A stretch of DNA of 64,000 bases from Burkholderiaceae bacterium (GCA_919902775.1 CAKKRJ010000003.1:1-64000); one strand, 5' to 3'; shown: positions 1-8,642, counted from the first letter of the stretch. Translations and numbers: made by a program. Notes: generated from the sequence alone by a model not told the origin.

Positions 1-33
1 GACTCGGGACTCGGGACTCGGGACTCGGGACTC
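1..33. repeat. 7-bp tandem repeat (GACTCGG)
   Basis: The window opens inside a short tandem array of the heptamer gactcgg: four full units plus gactc, ending 17 bases before the first start codon. It may continue to the left of the window. A 7-bp unit is not a multiple of 3. Because the array lies in a leader it could alter promoter or leader spacing if its copy number slips, but that is inference. Confidence 0.8.
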
Positions 34-50
34 TTGCGGGATTTCACATC

Positions 51-2102
51 ATGGGTGAAATCATGATCCGCACTCTGAGTCGTTTTGCAGCGCCTGCCTT
101 GGCTTTGCCCCGTGCAGTCAAGCGTGGTGTCGTGCTTGCCTTGGATGCAGGCCTTTGTATTTTGACGGTCTGGCTGGCTTTTTATTTGCGCAGTGGCACT
201 TTCACTTCACTGTCAGGCCCAGCCATCTGGCCCGCCGTAGCCTCTGTTGTTCTGGCTTTGCCTGTGTTTATCACCTCGGGTCTATACCGCGCTATCTTCC
301 GTTACAGCGGTTTGCCAGCCATGGTGGCGGTAGGGCGAGCCATGCTTTTGTATGGCTTGGCGTTTGCGGCCATCTTTACCTTTTGGGGCGTCGAAGGCGT
401 GCCGCGCACGGTGGGTTTGATTCAGCCCATCTTGCTGCTGCTGATGGTGGGAGCATCACGCGCTGCAGCAAGGGTTTGGTTGGGTGGGCTTTATCACCAG
501 CAACTGCGCAAGGCGTCTTTGCCGCAGGCTCTGATTTATGGGGCGGGCAGCGCAGGGCGCCAGCTGGCCTCCGCCATGGCCAACAGCCCCGAGATTCGGG
601 TGGTGGGCTTTCTGGACGATGACGACCGTTTGCATGGCCATGTGTTGAACGGTCTGCCCATTCACAACCCAGTCGATTTGGCCGAGGTGTTGAATGGCAC
701 CTCCATCACCGATGTGCTGTTGGCCTTGCCAAGCGTGTCACGTCAGCGCCGTAACGAAATCTTGAATGAACTCAAACCCCACAAGATGGCGGTACGCACC
801 CTGCCTGGCCTGAGCGACATTGCCACCGGCAAGGTGAGCCTGAGCGATGTGCGAGAGCTGGACATTGACGACCTGCTGGGCCGCGAGCCGGTCAAGCCCA
901 ATGGCCTGCTGCTTAACCTGAACACCCACCACAAAACCGTGCTGGTGACTGGGGCTGGGGGCAGCATTGGCAGTGAGCTGTGCCGTCAGATCCTCAAAAC
1001 TAACCCCAAGCAGCTGCTGCTGGTGGAGATGAGTGAATTTGCGCTCTACCAGATTCATCAGGAGCTGCAGGCGGCCCTGGCTGGCGAGCGAGTGAGCGTG
1101 AACGAGCCGGTGGAGGGCGATGCGCCTGAAGCGCAGCAGGGTAATGCTGGTCCAGACATTGAAATCGTACCTTTGCTGGCCACGGTGTGCGATGAAGTGC
1201 GCATGCAAGAGATCATGGACACTTGGAAGCCGCACACGGTGTACCACGCTGCTGCCTACAAGCATGTGCCCCTGGTGGAGCACAACCCGGCCGAGGGCGT
1301 GAGGAACAACGTGTGGGGCACCCGGGTGTGTGCCGAAGCTGCGGCGCGCAACGGCGTGCGTAACTTTGTTTTAATCAGCACCGACAAGGCAGTGCGGCCC
1401 ACCAACATCATGGGCGCGACCAAGCGCTTGGCAGAGATGGTGCTGCAAGCCCTGGCAGAGGTGAATTCGGCTGTGGCTGCCCAAGGCGGCAGGGCGCCAA
1501 CCGCAAAGACTATTTTCTCCATGGTCCGCTTTGGCAATGTGCTGGGCTCTAGCGGCTCTGTGGTACCACTGTTCCGCGAGCAGATCAAGAACGGTGGTCC
1601 CATCACCCTGACGCATGCCGACATCACCCGCTACTTCATGACCATCCCTGAAGCCGCTCAGCTGGTCATTCAGGCCGGTGCCATGGGGCAGGGTGGCGAT
1701 GTGTTCGTGCTGGACATGGGCCAACCCGTCAAGATCATGGACCTGGCCCGACGCATGGTGGAACTGTCTGGCCTGACGGTGCGTGATGAGCTGAACCCCA
1801 GTGGCGACATTGAGCTGACAGTCACAGGCTTGCGCCCCGGAGAAAAGCTCTACGAAGAGCTGCTGATTGGCGACAACCCCAAGCCTACCCAGCACCCACG
1901 CATCATGAAGGCGCATGAGCAGTACCTGAGCTGGCCGCAGCTGGAAGGCAAGCTCAATGCCTTGAGCATGGCCATGAGCGTGAACGATGTGCCCGTCATC
2001 CGCGCATTGCTCAAAGACCTGGTCAGTGGCTACCAGCCCAGCGGCGAAGTGGTGGATTGGGTTCACATGGCGCTGGAGCGCGAAGCGCTGGCCAATGAGT
2101 AA
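51..2102 (+). CDS. Membrane-anchored UDP-sugar 4,6-dehydratase (CapD/WbpM family)
   Basis: Polysaccharide-biosynthesis nucleoside-diphosphate-sugar epimerase/dehydratase of 683 aa, the usual length for WbpM/CapD. Hydrophobic segments fill about residues 27-140 (four membrane passes). They are followed by a CoA-binding-like Rossmann fold (YGAGSAG, about 163-169) and then the catalytic SDR domain with GAGGSIGSE at about 301-309 and the STDKAV..NIMGATKR block at about 443-459. Family members act on UDP-GlcNAc at the cytoplasmic membrane face and feed O-antigen or capsule precursors. The ATG at 51 is used; the in-frame ATG at 63 is an equally plausible start. The exact sugar product cannot be read from sequence. 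Confidence 0.9.
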   Translation: MGEIMIRTLSRFAAPALALPRAVKRGVVLALDAGLCILTVWLAFYLRSGTFTSLSGPAIWPAVASVVLALPVFITSGLYRAIFRYSGLPAMVAVGRAMLLYGLAFAAIFTFWGVEGVPRTVGLIQPILLLLMVGASRAAARVWLGGLYHQQLRKASLPQALIYGAGSAGRQLASAMANSPEIRVVGFLDDDDRLHGHVLNGLPIHNPVDLAEVLNGTSITDVLLALPSVSRQRRNEILNELKPHKMAVRTLPGLSDIATGKVSLSDVRELDIDDLLGREPVKPNGLLLNLNTHHKTVLVTGAGGSIGSELCRQILKTNPKQLLLVEMSEFALYQIHQELQAALAGERVSVNEPVEGDAPEAQQGNAGPDIEIVPLLATVCDEVRMQEIMDTWKPHTVYHAAAYKHVPLVEHNPAEGVRNNVWGTRVCAEAAARNGVRNFVLISTDKAVRPTNIMGATKRLAEMVLQALAEVNSAVAAQGGRAPTAKTIFSMVRFGNVLGSSGSVVPLFREQIKNGGPITLTHADITRYFMTIPEAAQLVIQAGAMGQGGDVFVLDMGQPVKIMDLARRMVELSGLTVRDELNPSGDIELTVTGLRPGEKLYEELLIGDNPKPTQHPRIMKAHEQYLSWPQLEGKLNALSMAMSVNDVPVIRALLKDLVSGYQPSGEVVDWVHMALEREALANE

Positions 2103-2122
2103 ACTGGGATGATGGGTGGACG

Positions 2123-2428
2123 ATGAAAATCTTGTCAAACCTCGTCAACATGCTCATGCCCAAGAGTGATCCGTCCGTGCTTTACGTGAGCATTGACGAG
2201 CTGCCCAATCCGCGCGATTGGGGCACTGTGGACTTGATTGCGGGCAACAAGCTGATCTTCAGCGAAGTCATTAACTTGGCTGCACCCAACACCGATGCCA
2301 TCGAGGCTCTGATTGGTCAGTATTGGCAAGAGATCCAATCCAGCGGCTATCAGCGGATCGAATACAAAAACGTGTCCGACTGGGTGCAGAAAAAGATCGA
2401 AGAGAAGCTGTCATCAGGTCGGCGCTGA
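2123..2428 (+). CDS. Hypothetical protein, 101 aa
   Basis: Short protein 20 bases downstream of the dehydratase on the same strand and probably cotranscribed. It has no membrane segment or signal peptide. The N-terminus has a mixed hydrophobic/charged pattern (VLYVSIDELPNPRDWG) and the C-terminus is a charged helix rich in Lys/Glu. I do not recognise a family. Its codon use matches the high-GC neighbours, and its place at the end of a polysaccharide cluster is the only functional hint. Confidence 0.6.
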   Translation: MKILSNLVNMLMPKSDPSVLYVSIDELPNPRDWGTVDLIAGNKLIFSEVINLAAPNTDAIEALIGQYWQEIQSSGYQRIEYKNVSDWVQKKIEEKLSSGRR

Positions 2429-2451
2429 TCCAGATCTGCTTTCGGTTGGGC

Positions 2452-2949
2452 TCAGTTGACTTTGCGGATGCTGGCAGGGGGCACCGACATCTTGACTTGC
2501 TTGCTCAGAATGTTGAGCAGCACCATCACCCGGCCTTCGGCATCGGCCATTTGGTAGATGGCCTCCACCCCCACAAACGGCCCGTCGGTCACCACGACCT
2601 GCTCTCCAGGCTTAAAGTGACGCAGTTGCACCTCAGCCGAATCGGTTTTGACCTGCAGTTGGGCAATGAGCTCGTCTTCAATCTTGGCCGGGGTCTGGCC
2701 AAACGTGACCAAACGGCTCACGCCAACGGTGGAACGGATGGGGGCCCAGCTTTGTGATTCCAGCCCCGTGCCCAAGCGGATGAACAGATAACGGGGGAAG
2801 AGAGGCTCTTGCACCACCTGCAAGGCACCCCGACGCAGCTTTTCTGCACGGATCAACGGCAGAAAACACGCAAAGCCTTGCCGCTCAAGGTTTTCCAGAG
2901 CAACCCGTTCTTGGCGGATCTTGGTGTGGATCAGATACCAGTTGCTCAT
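2452..2949 (-). CDS. RfaH/NusG-like transcription antiterminator
   Basis: 165-aa NusG-superfamily protein. The N-terminal NGN domain starts WYLIHTKIRQERVALENLERQGF, shown here in outline, and contains the LFPRYLFIRL core. The C-terminal KOW segment includes FKPGEQVVVTDGPFVGVEA at about 113-131. Family members bind RNA polymerase and, for RfaH, favour elongation of long polysaccharide operons. The position beside a dehydratase and WbuC/Gmm genes fits RfaH better than the essential NusG. A GTG at 2952 precedes the ATG at 2949, which I prefer. It converges with the 101-aa gene, and a loading (ops) site is not visible in the window. Confidence 0.85.
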   Translation of the reverse strand: MSNWYLIHTKIRQERVALENLERQGFACFLPLIRAEKLRRGALQVVQEPLFPRYLFIRLGTGLESQSWAPIRSTVGVSRLVTFGQTPAKIEDELIAQLQVKTDSAEVQLRHFKPGEQVVVTDGPFVGVEAIYQMADAEGRVMVLLNILSKQVKMSVPPASIRKVN

Positions 2950-3038
2950 CACAAGGCCTTTTTCTTACAGATTCGACAACGGATTCTACCGGTTTGGGTG
3001 ACCGGTAACTGACAGGGAGGCCAGTAGCTGGGCCATTT

Positions 3039-4103
3039 TCAGCTTCGCCGGTCAAAACCTGCCCGATCCCAGGGCCAGATGTCCTGGTCGTACCGGTTGC
3101 GCACTTTGCGGACCAGTTTTTTGGACAGGGTGTCGGTGATGCCGCTGACGAAATAGGCGCTCTTTTCTGCATATGCCCCCCTGCGCTCGGGGTCTCGTTC
3201 GTAGGTCAGGCCTTCGTGTTGTTCGGCCAGCTTGGCCCGCTCTTTGAACACGGCGGCTGAGTTGAACACCCAGTCCACAAAGTCGATTTCTTCGGGCGTC
3301 CAGTCGCAGCTGGGTGCATTCAGATACTCGGCAGCCCATTCGGCACCGTATCGGTTGCTGGCGTGCCAGTACAGGTGCTCAGTCAACACCGTTCTGCCTG
3401 TGAGCCCCTCCGCAATGTAGGGGTTGGCCGCGATCCCGCGCCGGATGTAGGTACAGGCAGACACGTAATCCCCACCCCTGAAAGCAATTTGCCCGGCCTG
3501 GTACCAGTGCGCTGGTGAGTCTGGCGCGTGTTCCAGAAAATGCCCCAGTGCCGAGCGGGCGTCGCCCAGCATCATGCTGATGTCGCCCACCAGCATACGC
3601 ACGCCCAGGTTGTCGGCCGGGCACCAGGCCAGCATTTTTTGGGCGAGCTGCTGCGCGGCTTTTGCATCGCGGCGGTCCATCAGGCCCAGCAGGTAGCCGT
3701 GGGCCACCCGCAAAAACGGCCGATTGTCCACCTCTGACCAGCTGATCTGGCCGCTGTAGCCTTTGGGGATGAGGGCGCTGGCCTGCTTAAATGCTTTGGT
3801 CCAGACCTCGGTGGCTTCGTCTCGCATTTCGAGTGCCCACAGGCGGTTGGCCAGGTAGTTCTGCAGCTCCAGATTTCCAGGCGACTGGGCCAGCAGCTTT
3901 TGGGCGTGCAGCAAGGCCTGCTTGTCGTTGATGCGGCCAGCGTCCAGGTCGTCCATGAGCTGGTCCAGTGCTTCTTCCTGCTCCCAGTTGCGCGAGAAGC
4001 AGCCAAACTCGACAGGTTCGTCGGTGTCGAAGTCTGGCTCTTGGCGGATGGTGAAGGTGAGCCCGTGGTGCGTAGGTTTCATTGACTGTGGTGTGGTTGT
4101 CAT
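3039..4103 (-). CDS. TPR-like uncharacterised protein, about 354 aa
   Basis: Helical, Ala/Leu/Trp-rich protein. It starts with a region of about 40 residues containing PVEFGCFSRNWEQEEALD, followed by tetratricopeptide-like helix pairs (for example the NLELQNYLANRLWALEMRDE area and the DSPAHWYQAGQIAFRGGDY area). No signal peptide or catalytic motif is seen. A scaffold or interaction role is inferred from the repeats only. The start is uncertain: ATG 4103 is used, with ATG 4082 as an alternative; an upstream in-frame extension would run into an intergenic repeat. It stands alone on the minus strand between rfaH-like and the XRE regulator. Confidence 0.7.
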   Translation of the reverse strand: MTTTPQSMKPTHHGLTFTIRQEPDFDTDEPVEFGCFSRNWEQEEALDQLMDDLDAGRINDKQALLHAQKLLAQSPGNLELQNYLANRLWALEMRDEATEVWTKAFKQASALIPKGYSGQISWSEVDNRPFLRVAHGYLLGLMDRRDAKAAQQLAQKMLAWCPADNLGVRMLVGDISMMLGDARSALGHFLEHAPDSPAHWYQAGQIAFRGGDYVSACTYIRRGIAANPYIAEGLTGRTVLTEHLYWHASNRYGAEWAAEYLNAPSCDWTPEEIDFVDWVFNSAAVFKERAKLAEQHEGLTYERDPERRGAYAEKSAYFVSGITDTLSKKLVRKVRNRYDQDIWPWDRAGFDRRS

Positions 4104-4115
4104 GGTGACATTTCT

Positions 4116-4169
4116 GTCATTGCGAGCGCCGCGTGGCAATCCATGGATCGCTTCGTTCCTCGCGATGAC
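4116..4169. repeat. Intergenic inverted repeat (GTCATTGCGAG type)
   Basis: The arms GTCATTGCGAG (4116-4126) and CTCGCGATGAC (4159-4169) are complementary with one mismatch, around a centre containing GCGTGGCAATCCATGG. Elements of this general sequence (cattgcgagcg...gcaatcca) are widespread as intergenic palindromes in many bacteria. It lies just upstream of the TPR gene start and does not carry an ORF of its own. Confidence 0.7.
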
Positions 4170-4199
4170 TTGTTTAGGTGGTGCTGTTCGATCTTGTTG

Positions 4200-4469
4200 T
4201 TACCTGCCCGGCGCGTTGGTTGTGTAGACCCTGCCTTGCGTGGCGATATAGCGGCGTATTTCCGGGGCCATGTGCTCGGGCACGAGCATGACGCTCAGGC
4301 CCATGGCCTCTGCAATGCGCTCGATGGACGACAGGCGCGGATCGCGTTTGCCGCTCTCGATCTCGGACAAATGCTGTGGCGACATGCCCGTGGCAACCGA
4401 GACCGCTTCCAGCGTCAAATGACGTTGATTGCGTTGCCTGCGCAAGGCTGAGGGAATGAAAGAATCCAT
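4200..4469 (-). CDS. XRE-family helix-turn-helix regulator, 89 aa
   Basis: Small single-domain Cro/C1-type DNA-binding protein. The HTH covers roughly residues 8-62 (LRRQRNQRHLTLEAVSVATG, then MSPQHLSEIESGKRDPRLSS), with the typical IESGKR turn. It has no effector domain. The start at 4469 is preceded by a short AT-rich leader (4470-4547) shared with the divergent Nudix gene, so it may regulate that promoter. That link is inference from position. Confidence 0.8.
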   Translation of the reverse strand: MDSFIPSALRRQRNQRHLTLEAVSVATGMSPQHLSEIESGKRDPRLSSIERIAEAMGLSVMLVPEHMAPEIRRYIATQGRVYTTNAPGR

Positions 4470-4547
4470 AGGCGGTAGAGTAGACCAAGTGTGTGGAATA
4501 TTTTCATATGATCGTATGAATTCGATTTTTTCTTAATTTGTGAATGT

Positions 4548-5060
4548 ATGGTTCAAATGAATTCGAGTAGTTGGTTACCTGATAAGGAGTTCGCAAAGGC
4601 GGTTAATGCTCTGCCACTGGTCTCCGTGGATCTGGTGCTGGTGAACACGGCTGGGCAGATATTGCTAGGCCTTAGAAAAAACGCGCCTGCGCGTCATTGG
4701 TGGTTCACCCCGGGGGGCAGAGTGCGCAAGAACGAGACCTGTGAGGCGTGCCTGCATCGGGTGGCCATGTCAGAGCTGGGGCTGCAGGACCGGGATGTAC
4801 AGGGCGCTCAGCTGATGGGTGTCTGGGATCACTTTTATGAAGACAGCGCCTACAGCCCCGAGGTGTCCACGCACTATGTGAATCTGCCGCATGTGTTGCA
4901 GCTGAAACAACCGTTGGAACTGGATGCTTTGCCTGCTGATCAGCACAGCGGTTGGCGCTGGCAGGATGCGAAAGATGCCGTTATTGCAGAGGATGTTCAT
5001 CCGTACGTCAGAGTCTATGCCCAGTGGCTGTTTGACCACGGTTCTTATCGGGGTGCTTGA
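4548..5060 (+). CDS. gmm: GDP-mannose mannosyl hydrolase-like Nudix protein
   Basis: 170-aa Nudix hydrolase. The Nudix box lies at about residues 57-79 (GGRVRKNETCEACLHRVAMS, then ELG). The normal REUXEE is replaced by RVAMSE, the variant seen in the Gmm/NudD family, which cleaves GDP-mannose or GDP-fucose at the sugar carbon. The spacing of PLVSVDLVLVN and WWFTPGGRV also fits Gmm. Context (polysaccharide genes, with WbuC two genes on) supports a role in nucleotide-sugar turnover. Its stop at 5058-5060 abuts the VanZ-like gene, suggesting an operon of three. Confidence 0.85.
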   Translation: MVQMNSSSWLPDKEFAKAVNALPLVSVDLVLVNTAGQILLGLRKNAPARHWWFTPGGRVRKNETCEACLHRVAMSELGLQDRDVQGAQLMGVWDHFYEDSAYSPEVSTHYVNLPHVLQLKQPLELDALPADQHSGWRWQDAKDAVIAEDVHPYVRVYAQWLFDHGSYRGA

Positions 5061-5061
5061 A

Positions 5062-5418
5062 GTGCTGGTGATGCGTGTCGGTTGGTATTTGGCGATGGCG
5101 GCAGTGACGGTGCTGGCGCTGATGCCCATTGAGCATTTGCAACTGCCAGTGTTTGACTGGTGGGACAAGGCGCAGCACGCCCTGGCCTTTGTGGTGCTGA
5201 CCGGCTGGGCCTTGCTGCTGTGGCCATTGCATGCCTTGCGTATGGTGCTGGGCATGGTGGCTTATGGCGCAGGCATTGAAGCCGCGCAGTGGGCCGCAGG
5301 CTGGCGCTTTGCCGAATGGGCCGATCTGGCTGCTGATGCCGTGGGTGTGTCGGTGGCTTGGATCGTGGTCAGTGGCTGGTGGCGTTTTCAAAGCCGCAGA
5401 CAGGAGAGGGCAGTTTGA
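5062..5418 (+). CDS. VanZ-like membrane protein
   Basis: About 118 aa with three or four hydrophobic helices and the VanZ-like core DKAQHALAFVVLTGWALLL followed by GIEAAQWAAGWRFAEWADLAADAVG. The start is a GTG at 5062, with ATG 5071 an alternative, immediately after the Gmm stop. A longer upstream frame exists but overlaps gmm almost entirely and lacks VanZ character. VanZ homologues are membrane proteins of unknown general role (teicoplanin resistance in the founder). The stop overlaps the next ATG (TGATG), indicating translational coupling to wbuC. Confidence 0.75.
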   Translation: MLVMRVGWYLAMAAVTVLALMPIEHLQLPVFDWWDKAQHALAFVVLTGWALLLWPLHALRMVLGMVAYGAGIEAAQWAAGWRFAEWADLAADAVGVSVAWIVVSGWWRFQSRRQERAV

Positions 5419-5921
5419 TGAGCGCACGCGTTTTTTCGTTCGACCACTTCACGGGCTTGCACGATCAGGCCAAAGCATCACCCCGGCTGCGACAGCACCT
5501 GAACATCCACGCCAGCCATGCAGCGCCATTCCAAAGGCTGTTCATTGCCTTCGGTCTGGACAGCTATGTGCGCCCCCATCGGCATCACTTGGTACCCAAG
5601 GACGAAACCTTGGTGGCGGTGCAGGGTCTGTTGGGTCTGTTGGGTGTGTTGGTGTTTGACAATGCAGGTCAGATTGTCCAGCAATTCAAACTCGGCACAC
5701 AAAGCCACGCCGGCCCAGACGTTGGCCCCGTGGTGGACATGCCCGCCGGTACTTGGCACACGGTGCTGGCCTTGACGCCCGATGCGGTGCTGCTGGAAGG
5801 CAAGGCCGGGCCGTTTGACCCGCAGGGGCCGCGTGAGTTCGCTTACTGGGCGCCGGAAGAGGGGACGGATGAGGCGTTGGTTTTGTTACAGCAATTGCGA
5901 GCCAGATTCGGGCATGCATGA
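5418..5921 (+). CDS. wbuC: WbuC-family cupin protein
   Basis: 167 aa with the WbuC arrangement: an N-terminal HLNIHASHAAPFQRLFIAFG, a metal-site block SYVRPHRHHLVPKDETLVAVQG, the FDNAGQIV strand, and the end block PAGTWHTVLALTPDAVLLEG followed by GPFDPQGPREFAYWAPEEG. The HRHH cluster plus WHT supply likely cupin metal ligands. WbuC genes occur in O-antigen clusters, but the reaction is not established. A strong ribosome-binding sequence (caggagagg, 5401-5409) fixes the start at 5418 even though the frame is open further upstream. Confidence 0.85.
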   Translation: MSARVFSFDHFTGLHDQAKASPRLRQHLNIHASHAAPFQRLFIAFGLDSYVRPHRHHLVPKDETLVAVQGLLGLLGVLVFDNAGQIVQQFKLGTQSHAGPDVGPVVDMPAGTWHTVLALTPDAVLLEGKAGPFDPQGPREFAYWAPEEGTDEALVLLQQLRARFGHA

Positions 5922-6567
5922 AATGGTCGCTCTAGATGTTTCGGCAATGTCCTACAGCGAGAAGATTCAGTTTTTCGCTGCCAACGGCAACGCAGTGTCG
6001 TTCGCGTACGAGCGCCTTCAATTGCACCTTGCTGCTGCGCGGATGCAAATGGATCGAATTGGCTTGGCCGTGAAGGCGTCACATCATGCACAGACAGAAT
6101 TGTCAAGAGAGGCGACTCAAGAGCAAATGAGGGCCTTTGTTCGGGATGCGCGGCAGCGAATGCAGCTTGTGTTGGCCGAGGTGCATTTTTACTTTGTGTG
6201 TTGGTCTGGCTGTCGCAACATGCTCCAGATCTTGGTTGGGCGGCCAGAGTTCCTTGAGGCCAAGAAGATCTTCGATGGCCACCGGAAGGAATTCGAGCAC
6301 TACGTTGCGGGCCGCAACAGTTTCGAACATTTTCATGATCGATTGCCAGGGCAGTCGGAAGAAGCCCGCGTGAAAGCCGTCCAATCAGACTCTGCTGGTC
6401 CGCGCCGAATTTGCGCTGGAATTTCCTCCGGGAAGTACGTCCACTCAAGCCTGGAGTGGGATATCACGCCGAGCAGTCTCGAAACCCTTGAGAGATGTGT
6501 TGAGGATGTGCTGGCCGTTGTACATCTGACCGTGGATGAAAAATTCCAGCAGCGACGTGCAAACTGA
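5914..6567 (+). CDS. Uncharacterised helical protein with Rx4H (HEPN-like) motif
   Basis: 217-aa soluble protein, predicted mostly helical, with no recognised family. The notable feature is RNSFEHFHDRLPG with R134 and H139 spaced as in the R-x4-6-H signature of HEPN nucleases; this is only a motif match. ATG 5914 overlaps the wbuC stop by 8 bases; ATG 5923 or 5950 are alternatives. It is the first gene of the accessory island and converges with the FRG-domain gene 17 bases away. Base use is closer to 50-55% GC than the polysaccharide genes, which suggests a different origin. Confidence 0.65.
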   Translation: MHEMVALDVSAMSYSEKIQFFAANGNAVSFAYERLQLHLAAARMQMDRIGLAVKASHHAQTELSREATQEQMRAFVRDARQRMQLVLAEVHFYFVCWSGCRNMLQILVGRPEFLEAKKIFDGHRKEFEHYVAGRNSFEHFHDRLPGQSEEARVKAVQSDSAGPRRICAGISSGKYVHSSLEWDITPSSLETLERCVEDVLAVVHLTVDEKFQQRRAN

Positions 6568-6584
6568 TGCTGTGCAGATCACAG

Positions 6585-7649
6585 CTATAAATACATCGCC
6601 CTGCGATATCTGACCCGATTCAGTACTTCCACCAACTGGGCTTGAAGCTGATCAGGCGTGGATTCGTCAATGAGGCCGTTCCAGTTCAGCGTAGGAGTCG
6701 TGATCTTTTGGATGCCACATTGCGATTCGATCTGGACTGCCGACTCCGAAGAAGTGAGTGTCCCGGTCCAAGAGTTTAATCGCTGCCATGCCCTCGCAAT
6801 TTGATCCTCCGTGAAGTTGATAAGAGCCTTCGCGCGAAGACTCAACTCTGCTGCGGCATCGGCCGGGAACAGAGCATCGCCTCGATCAAAAGCTTCACAG
6901 ATGCTTTGCGATATGGCTGCGTTGTGTGAAAACCGAAATTTCTCAATGCTGGGTAGCTGACAAAAATCCTGATCTGATCGCAGTTGGACGGCATAGGCAC
7001 GTTGCTGTTCAGGTCGGGGTAACGGTTGCCAACCCACGATTCGCAGTATGTTGTCGCCACTGTCTTGTGGACAGACCATGTCTAGTAGGGCTGGATTGAC
7101 CCGATAGATAACGCCCGGGTCAGTGGAATAAAACGGTTCAAATTTTTTCCCTGTCCAGCTACAGGTTGCAAAAAAAGATGCCACATCGAAATTGCTGGTG
7201 ATGTCCAGCATGTCGGTGGCATGTCCATAGTGCTGGGCCAAACCTTCATGGTCGACATAGAGATGACCGTCAAGAAACTGAGTACGCGCAGTTATTTGAA
7301 CGAGAGGATGGGTCCTGATCGCATCTTCGAACGCGATTCGCTGGCACAGTGCCAACAGTTGCTCTCCAGTGGTTTTCAGCCTGGCCAGCGATGGGGTACA
7401 TGTGCCGTGATCCTGCGTTTGCCCACGGTACATGCATGTTGAGAATTCAACCCCAGACAATAAAAAGATCCGACCATTTCCATCCGATTCGGCATGGAGA
7501 GCTTCCATGTCATCGGAGATCACGCCAGACGGTCCAGTGAGCTCAATTCGACGCCCGGTGTTGACTGGGTGGACTTGGAGGTGTGCGCGAAGCGCTAAAA
7601 GATTGGGACAAAGCATGTTTTTATGCACGAACCTACAGTCTAGATGCAA
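6585..7649 (-). CDS. FRG-domain protein
   Basis: 354 aa. The FRG domain (PF08867 type) is named for its Phe-Arg-Gly core; here YRGQ lies at about 74-77 and the second conserved block LAQHYGHATDMLDITSNFDV, continuing ASFFA, at about 137-161. FRG proteins are of unknown biochemical function and are frequent in accessory and defence islands. The C-terminal 150 residues hold no known motif. The N-terminal 50 residues are less conserved-looking and the start could be later. It is transcribed toward the Rx4H gene and divergently from the AT-rich three-gene operon. Confidence 0.75.
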   Translation of the reverse strand: MHLDCRFVHKNMLCPNLLALRAHLQVHPVNTGRRIELTGPSGVISDDMEALHAESDGNGRIFLLSGVEFSTCMYRGQTQDHGTCTPSLARLKTTGEQLLALCQRIAFEDAIRTHPLVQITARTQFLDGHLYVDHEGLAQHYGHATDMLDITSNFDVASFFATCSWTGKKFEPFYSTDPGVIYRVNPALLDMVCPQDSGDNILRIVGWQPLPRPEQQRAYAVQLRSDQDFCQLPSIEKFRFSHNAAISQSICEAFDRGDALFPADAAAELSLRAKALINFTEDQIARAWQRLNSWTGTLTSSESAVQIESQCGIQKITTPTLNWNGLIDESTPDQLQAQLVEVLNRVRYRRAMYL

Positions 7650-7761
7650 GTCGGAATCCCAATGAAACTTGACCGTTTGTGCCGATGCGTGTCAAATAGG
7701 CTGCATTACTTTCAAATCTGGCTCAAAAACTGCCGTTGAACTAGGCTCCAACTTGTTCACC

Positions 7762-8193
7762 ATGACAAACGATTCACATGTCATTGAAGGCGGTAAATTC
7801 GATAAACCACTGGTTCTGCAAGGTGAGATCGACGCCGAACCTGAAAGGTACATAGCCGAAAAGCCATATGAACTCACAAAGTTCGAGTTCTCCGTCATGC
7901 GTCGGCGAATCAATTCTGAATTTTGGTCCACGCTTATAGCTGGTGCTACTGCAGGTGTGGCTATACCGATTATTGGTAAGGTACTTTCAGCATTGCTTGA
8001 AAAGAAAAACACCACATTTGAAACTTGGGAGGTGTGGTCGGTTATCTTTGGAGCAATTGTTTCAATTGTATTTAAGATTTTTAAAAGTAAAGATGATAAA
8101 GATAAGCTGCAACTCGAGGCAGTCATTGATGGGCACTTTGCTAATAGCAAGCCTCGTCGTGTTCATTTAACAAATAACAAGGGGTCAATGTGA
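7762..8193 (+). CDS. Small membrane protein of unknown function (operon gene 1)
   Basis: 143 aa from ATG 7762 (MTNDSHVIEGG). A longer frame from 7669 is open but its first 31 residues look non-coding. Two membrane helices are likely: about 61-79 (STLIAGATAGVAIPIIGKVL) and about 93-110 (VWSVIFGAIVSIVFKIF). They are followed by a Lys/Asp-rich stretch (KSKDDKDK) and a basic tail. No family is recognised. It is AT-rich compared with the window average. Its last codons ATGTGA overlap the GTG start of the next gene, so the two are translationally coupled. Confidence 0.6.
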   Translation: MTNDSHVIEGGKFDKPLVLQGEIDAEPERYIAEKPYELTKFEFSVMRRRINSEFWSTLIAGATAGVAIPIIGKVLSALLEKKNTTFETWEVWSVIFGAIVSIVFKIFKSKDDKDKLQLEAVIDGHFANSKPRRVHLTNNKGSM

Positions 8194-8642
8194 CTGAGTT
8201 TGAGCTTCCGTCGCAATATGAGCCGTTTGCCAAACTGCGTATTGGCTCTAACTCACTTGAGGGTGTGAGAGCATTGGTTTCGATAGGAGGGGCCATACCA
8301 TTAATTATTGGAAATGGCTTGACTCCTCGTGTATGGTTAACTATTCCTGCAGATCGATCAGGTACGCGCTGGTATCCATTAATAAAAGATAATTTTTCAT
8401 CACATCCTGATGTAACCGTGGAGGCTCGTCCAAAGTTACTTATTGTGAGAACGCCACAAAGCACCGTTCTTAGTGCATTTAAAGCGAACGATGACACATT
8501 GTCTGTACAAAAACTCGACTTAAGACAGTTTGGATTGAATATATATTCGGATGAAAGTGCTTTGCATGTTATGGGGAACTCGTTATCTAAGAATGAGTTT
8601 AGAAATATTTCAGTGATTATAAGTGTTGGTAATCCATCTTGA
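8190..8642 (+). CDS. Hypothetical protein (operon gene 2), 150 aa
   Basis: GTG start at 8190, overlapping the stop of gene 1 and preceded by an aaggggt ribosome-binding sequence. Soluble, beta-rich looking protein with segments such as VRALVSIGGAIPLIIGNGL and TPRVWLTIPADRSGTRWYP; no known domain recognised and no Cys or His cluster. AT-rich like its neighbours. Its fate is tied to gene 1 by overlap, and gene 3 follows after 35 bases. Confidence 0.55.
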   Translation: MTEFELPSQYEPFAKLRIGSNSLEGVRALVSIGGAIPLIIGNGLTPRVWLTIPADRSGTRWYPLIKDNFSSHPDVTVEARPKLLIVRTPQSTVLSAFKANDDTLSVQKLDLRQFGLNIYSDESALHVMGNSLSKNEFRNISVIISVGNPS

